Part shown: positions 60,684 through 64,000 of the stretch, piece after piece
Layout of the letters: each line of letters begins with the position of its first letter
Position numbering within the stretch: position 1 is the first letter of the stretch
Translations under genes and position numbers: made by a program
From: Thioglobus_B sp964558405
Lineage (GTDB): Bacteria; Pseudomonadota; Gammaproteobacteria; PS1; Pseudothioglobaceae
DNA: 64,000 nt
Assembly (NCBI GenBank): GCA_964558405.1
Contig: CAZLDG010000002.1
Span: 15,494 to 79,493 of the forward strand
Reading direction: 5' to 3'
Notes under the pieces: generated by a model
Seen by the model: the letters and a program-made list of their open reading frames with translations, nothing else
Told to the model about the DNA's origin: nothing
Databases searched by the model: none

Positions 60684-60950
60684 ATGCCCAAACCCGAGCT
60701 CAGAACGGCAATGCGTCGTTTAATTACGCAAATCAGAGACACGCTGCCTTTTGACGGGGTGGAGAGTGACTTTTGTTCTGATACCTGTAGGGGCTGCTCG
60801 GTTAAATTGCTGGATTTTCTCTTAATTGAGATTGACGATTGGGAATATAAACTGGACCAAGGCGAGGTGCCCAGCTTCAAAGACATTGACAAGTTGGCAA
60901 AGACCGCTAAAAAAATCCACGCAGTACTGGCGAAAAACCAATTGATCTAA
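60684..60950 (+). CDS. Small C-x3-C-x2-C protein in the ubiT operon
   Basis: An 88-residue soluble helical protein with cysteines C31, C35 and C38 (DFCSDTCRGCSVKLL), then acidic helices (LIEIDDWEYKLDQG). Three closely spaced cysteines suggest an iron-sulfur or zinc site; the spacing equals the radical-SAM motif, but the protein is too short for a radical-SAM barrel. It is 21 bases after ubiT and probably on the same FNR-driven transcript. Proteins of this kind look familiar as hypotheticals in other Proteobacteria; the function is unknown. Confidence 0.75.
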   Translation: MPKPELRTAMRRLITQIRDTLPFDGVESDFCSDTCRGCSVKLLDFLLIEIDDWEYKLDQGEVPSFKDIDKLAKTAKKIHAVLAKNQLI

Positions 60951-60956
60951 TAAAGG

Positions 60957-60998
60957 TTGACCCATGTCAATGACCTGCGCAATAGCTGTCGATACACT
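60957..60998 (+). promoter_or_regulatory. FNR-dependent class II promoter of the TauD-like gene 2
   Basis: FNR-type site TTGACCCATGTCAA at 60957-60970 (centre 60963.5) and TACACT at 60993-60998. The predicted start near 61005 gives exactly -41.5 and a 19-base leader to the ATG at 61024. Confidence 0.8.
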
Positions 60999-61023
60999 GA
61001 CAAATTTTGAGCGCTAACTATCC

Positions 61024-61935
61024 ATGCAACCAGCCTTTAGCCCAACCCACTCGCCTTTTGCCCTAAATGATGAAGCGCTGTATCAACGCTGGAGGGACAA
61101 AAAACTCGCAGAACATCCGCAAAACATCCAAGAGCTCTTGGTTGAGGTTAAAGACCCAAGAGCACTAAGCAAAAGCGAACATGACGCGCTATTAGAGCGG
61201 ATACAACGTGTCAATATGGCCATTTATGTTGGTGGTACCGGTACCAATCCTGATCCACAGATTCCTTTAGCGCTGACTCAACAATTTGGCCTGGGAGAAA
61301 TGAACAAAAACTGGTTGGCCGATGAGAGCGGTCTCACCTCGTTAACCGTGGTGGATAACGGCACGCGAAAAAACTACATACCCTATACCAACAAGCTGAT
61401 TAACTGGCATACCGATGGTTATTACAATGCGCCAGATAAGCAAATTCATGCACTGAATCTACATGTGGTGCAACAAGCCGCCTCAGGCGGGGAGAATCAG
61501 CTAATGGATCATGAAATGGCCTACCTATTATTACGCGAGAAAAATCCTGAATTTATCCACGCCTTAATGATGGATGATGTCATGAGCATTCCTGCCGGCA
61601 CAGAACCCGATGGCTCTATGCGCCCAGAACGACCCGGGCCAGTATTTAGCATCACCGATGAGGGTGATCTGCATATGCGCTATAGTGCCAGAGCCAGAAA
61701 TATCCATTGGTCGGATGATGATCACGTGAGCGAGGCCATCCAATACTTACAACAACTGCTCAATGATGATCAGTCCAGTTATGTCTTTAGCGGACGATTA
61801 GAGCCAGGCATGGGCTTAATTAGCAACAATATTTTGCACAATCGCTCCGCCTTTATTGACAGCGCACAAAACAAGCGTCACTATTATCGGGCGCGCTATT
61901 TTTCTCGTCTAGCGCAAACCGGTCTGCAGCTCTAA
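61024..61935 (+). CDS. TauD/TfdA-like Fe(II)/2-oxoglutarate dioxygenase, paralogue 2, in the anaerobic ubi/nrd cluster
   Basis: A 303-residue TauD-fold dioxygenase. The iron ligands are H129 and D131 in NWHTDGYYN and H272 in NNILHNRSAF; candidate 2-oxoglutarate arginines are R285 and R289, at the same 13 and 17 residue distances from the distal His as in paralogue 1 (23364). All motifs are intact, so the enzyme should be active and need O2. It has its own FNR-type promoter and lies between the ubiT operon and ubiV, on which it converges with a 4-base stop overlap. The substrate is unknown; a link to quinone hydroxylation at low oxygen is a hypothesis only. Confidence 0.82.
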   Translation: MQPAFSPTHSPFALNDEALYQRWRDKKLAEHPQNIQELLVEVKDPRALSKSEHDALLERIQRVNMAIYVGGTGTNPDPQIPLALTQQFGLGEMNKNWLADESGLTSLTVVDNGTRKNYIPYTNKLINWHTDGYYNAPDKQIHALNLHVVQQAASGGENQLMDHEMAYLLLREKNPEFIHALMMDDVMSIPAGTEPDGSMRPERPGPVFSITDEGDLHMRYSARARNIHWSDDDHVSEAIQYLQQLLNDDQSSYVFSGRLEPGMGLISNNILHNRSAFIDSAQNKRHYYRARYFSRLAQTGLQL

Positions 61936-62837
61936 GGCGCAGTAGCAATCTCAATCTGCCCCATGCCTGCTTGTTCAAACCAATAGCCATCACATTGGTT
62001 ATCATCAATCAGTGCGTCGAGCTGTTGCGTGGCCTGGTTCGTGCTGATATCGCCCGCGGCCTTGGCTTTAAACAGTTCTATAATTTCTCGCGTATTCTCA
62101 GCCTGGGGACTGATTCGAACCACATCAACGCCCATATCCTGCATCCGATCTAATTGAGCGATTAAATTAAAGGTGTCACTAGAGAGGGTTTGAATACCAT
62201 TCATCAACAAAAAGGACTGTTGTTCTTTGGTCGATAACAACACCCCTTGTTCATGTTCTATGCATTTATATTGGCAATTGTCTTTGTCTAGGTTGTAAGC
62301 TCTGGCGGTAAAACAACGCGCAGAAAACGCCAGGGGCAACTTGCCAAAAGCAAACACTTCCACCTCTAGGTCATCGGTTTTTTCTTGCATAATCTGCGCC
62401 AAGGTATCCACCGATAGCTCCACTGGAAAACACCAACGCCTCAAACCTTTTTTGGCCAAGAAGTTTAAGCTGGCACTGTTATATATATTCACACTGGGTC
62501 CTATTGCAAACGGTTTTTGTTGTTTGGACAGCAGATTAATAGCCGCAAAATCATTTGCCTCTACCAAAAACTGCGCATTATCACAAATACGCGATAGGCG
62601 CTTAAGCTCCGAGTCAGCCTCAATCAAGGTTAGGGTAGACAGTACCACCTCTTTACCGGCCTCTGTCAACAGCCTAGCAATCTCCAGCCAGTCAGATAGC
62701 TGCATCTCGTGGCGCTTGGCGCAAACCACCTCGCCCAAATACACCACATCAACACTAGAGTAGGCAATGTCTTGATAAAACTCATAGACTTTTTGCTTGG
62801 GCCAATAAAAATAGATAGGCCCCAAAGAAATCTTCAT
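61932..62837 (-). CDS. ubiV: O2-independent ubiquinone hydroxylation protein UbiV (peptidase U32 family)
   Basis: UbiV with UbiU forms a heterodimer, each with a [4Fe-4S] cluster, that hydroxylates the quinone ring using prephenate instead of O2. From the ATG at 62837 the protein has 301 residues with cysteines C39 (GEVVCAKRHE), C175, C188 and C192 (RCFTARAYNLDKDNCQYKC), matching the four ligands of the family. The ATG overlaps the TGA of ubiU (ATGA). A TTG at 62843 is less likely. Confidence 0.94.
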   Translation of the reverse strand: MKISLGPIYFYWPKQKVYEFYQDIAYSSVDVVYLGEVVCAKRHEMQLSDWLEIARLLTEAGKEVVLSTLTLIEADSELKRLSRICDNAQFLVEANDFAAINLLSKQQKPFAIGPSVNIYNSASLNFLAKKGLRRWCFPVELSVDTLAQIMQEKTDDLEVEVFAFGKLPLAFSARCFTARAYNLDKDNCQYKCIEHEQGVLLSTKEQQSFLLMNGIQTLSSDTFNLIAQLDRMQDMGVDVVRISPQAENTREIIELFKAKAAGDISTNQATQQLDALIDDNQCDGYWFEQAGMGQIEIATAP

Positions 62838-63823
62838 TGCCAACTCCGATGATAAGCACCCAACGTAGTCTGAAAACCTTCAGAGACTTCAGATAAAGCC
62901 TGATTCCACGCCGCTTGAGATTGATAATTCCCGCGCTCAAGCTGGCGTAAGGCTTGTGACCAAGTGCTGGCAACGGTTTGAATATAGGCTGGGGAGCGTT
63001 GTCTGCCCTCGATTTTAATGGCCTTAACTCCAATCGCCTCTAACTCTGGCAGTATTTCCAAGGTATTAAGACTGGTGGGCTCTTCCAGCGCATAATAGGT
63101 GTTATCCAGGGCTTCAAACCTACCCTTACACAAGGTTGGATAGCCCGCCACCTCGTGTTTTTCGTAGGCATCAATCAGCACACCGCCCAATCGGGTTTCC
63201 AGTTGAATATCATTTTCTATGTACTCAACATGTGAAGCTGGAGAGCAGGCGCCATAGGTATTGGGAGAGCGCCCGGTTACATAGGAAGAAAGAATGCATC
63301 GACCCTCAACCATCACACACAAAGAGCCAAAGCCAAATACTTCAATCTCTACCGAGGTGCTCTCGATAATTCTCTTTACCTGTGCCACCGAAAGTACTCG
63401 AGGCAGAACTGCGCGCTTAATGCCAAAGTTTTGTTGGTAGAATTCTAAGGCCTCATAACTGGTGGCCGAACCTTGTACCGATAAATGCAGATTTAGTTGC
63501 GGGTGCTTTTCAGCTGCATACTCCATCAGGCCCATATCGGCCAAAATAACAGCATCTGCACCAATACTGGCTGCACGATCAACCGCACCAATCCAACGCT
63601 CCCAGCCCGAGGGTTGAGGATAGGTATTAATCGCCACATAGAGTTTTTTACCTCTGGCATGCGCATAGTCAGCCCCTTGTCTGGCGCGTGCCTCGTTAAA
63701 ATTTAAACCGGCAAAATGACGTGCATTGGTGTCATCACCAAAACCAATATAAACAGTATCTGCGCCGTGGTCTATGGCGGTTTTTAAAGAGGGCAGATTG
63801 CCTGCGGGACAGACGAGCTCCAT
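62834..63823 (-). CDS. ubiU: O2-independent ubiquinone hydroxylation protein UbiU (peptidase U32 family)
   Basis: Partner of UbiV. The 329-residue protein has MELVCPAGNLPSLKTAIDHG at the N-terminus and the four cluster cysteines C169, C176, C193 and C232 (SLCVMVEGRC, GACSPA, LCKGRFE), the same positions as in the characterised E. coli protein. It is first of the ubiU-ubiV unit and has an FNR-type promoter. Confidence 0.95.
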   Translation of the reverse strand: MELVCPAGNLPSLKTAIDHGADTVYIGFGDDTNARHFAGLNFNEARARQGADYAHARGKKLYVAINTYPQPSGWERWIGAVDRAASIGADAVILADMGLMEYAAEKHPQLNLHLSVQGSATSYEALEFYQQNFGIKRAVLPRVLSVAQVKRIIESTSVEIEVFGFGSLCVMVEGRCILSSYVTGRSPNTYGACSPASHVEYIENDIQLETRLGGVLIDAYEKHEVAGYPTLCKGRFEALDNTYYALEEPTSLNTLEILPELEAIGVKAIKIEGRQRSPAYIQTVASTWSQALRQLERGNYQSQAAWNQALSEVSEGFQTTLGAYHRSWQ

Positions 63824-63860
63824 GGGATTACGATGATTTCCTGACTACAATAGAGCTGTC

Positions 63861-63902
63861 ATTGTAGAAGTGAGTCCGCCCCTTGTCTTTGACGCATATC
63901 AA
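63861..63902 (-). promoter_or_regulatory. FNR-dependent class II promoter of ubiU-ubiV
   Basis: FNR-type site TTGACGCATATCAA at 63889-63902 (identical to the nrdD site, centre 63895.5) and minus-strand TACAAT at 63866-63861. The predicted start near 63854 gives exactly -41.5 and a 31-base leader to ubiU. Confidence 0.85.
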
Positions 63903-63920
63903 AGTTTTTTTCCGCGCATA

Positions 63921-63950
63921 AAAAAACCACCCTCTCGGGTGGTTCTTTTT
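63921..63950 (-). terminator. Rho-independent terminator right of ubiU
   Basis: Stem AACCACCC / GGGTGGTT with a 4-base loop; on the minus strand it is followed by seven T. It ends a minus-strand gene entering from the right and insulates the ubiU promoter from it. Confidence 0.8.
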
Positions 63951-63968
63951 GATTCTAACCAATGCCGC

Positions 63969-63998
63969 TTATTCGACACTGGTTGGATGATCAGTAAT
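63969..63998 (-). CDS. Possible 3' end of a minus-strand gene
   Basis: The last codons of a frame that continues off the window read ITDHPTSVE-stop on the minus strand, followed 18 bases later by the terminator. The position relative to the terminator supports a gene end, but nine residues cannot be identified. Confidence 0.35.
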   Translation of the reverse strand: MTDHPTSVE

Positions 63999-64000
63999 TA

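Noticed and set aside
60684..60950. C-x3-C-x2-C protein as a radical-SAM enzyme
   Set aside because: Cysteine spacing fits, but 88 residues cannot form the SAM-binding barrel and no GGE-type motif is present.
1..64000. tRNA, rRNA, CRISPR, transposase or phage genes
   Set aside because: I looked through the intergenic spaces for cloverleaf ends, regularly spaced repeats and terminal inverted repeats and saw none; a dedicated search tool could still find a divergent case.

Overview
This window looks like a draft-genome segment from a gammaproteobacterial sulfur oxidiser, most likely of the SUP05/Thioglobus type. That placement is inferred from a sulfide:quinone oxidoreductase gene, many gammaproteobacterial-type housekeeping genes, moderate G+C and very tight packing; no rRNA marker is present. 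I saw no tRNA, rRNA, CRISPR array, insertion sequence or prophage.

Layout. 1-8.6 kb: 3' part of mfd, an orphan membrane protein and a small winged-helix protein, then a minus-strand run hemE-trpA-accD-fkpB-ispH-pfkB kinase, and rpmE. 8.6-14.3 kb: copper P-type ATPase (ccoI type), divergent from an exported unknown, glmU and an MFS transporter. 14.3-21 kb: minus-strand run dprA-smg-topA-two unknowns-trpF-trpB. 21-25.6 kb: rpmH-rnpA-yidD-yidC, a TauD-like dioxygenase, ampD, kdsC and a one-domain MGMT-like gene. 25.6-32.3 kb: complete F-type ATP synthase operon atpIBEFHAGDC. 32.4-36.9 kb: SQR, recN, nadK, grpE. 37-39.2 kb: an A+T-rich DUF262/HNH gene that looks like a one-gene defence island. 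39.3-55 kb: adk, dsbD (with an artificial assembly gap), aroQ-accB-accC-argC-erpA-gltA-ubiE-ubiJ-ubiB, rplY-pth-ychF, gpmI, rpe. 55-57.1 kb: rpsB-tsf.

57.1-64 kb is the most interesting part. It is a compact low-oxygen module: class III ribonucleotide reductase (nrdD, a separately encoded glycyl-radical domain, nrdG) and the O2-independent ubiquinone genes ubiT, ubiU and ubiV. With them sit a small C-x3-C-x2-C protein and a second TauD-like Fe(II)/2-oxoglutarate dioxygenase. Four FNR/ANR-type palindromes (TTGAC-N4-RTCAA) each lie exactly 41.5 bp upstream of the start predicted from a good -10 box. They serve nrdD, ubiT, the dioxygenase gene and ubiU. The nrdD promoter also carries two NrdR boxes 31 bp apart. 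An apparently O2-consuming enzyme with its own low-oxygen promoter inside an anaerobic quinone cluster is the best candidate here for something undescribed.

Other points: the 100-N gap in dsbD is flanked by a 55-bp duplicate that restores an intact gene when collapsed; DsbD has two tandem alpha domains; the TauD-like paralogue after yidC shows this family is duplicated within the window; the trp genes are split between two sites; strong hairpins precede rpsB and rplY.
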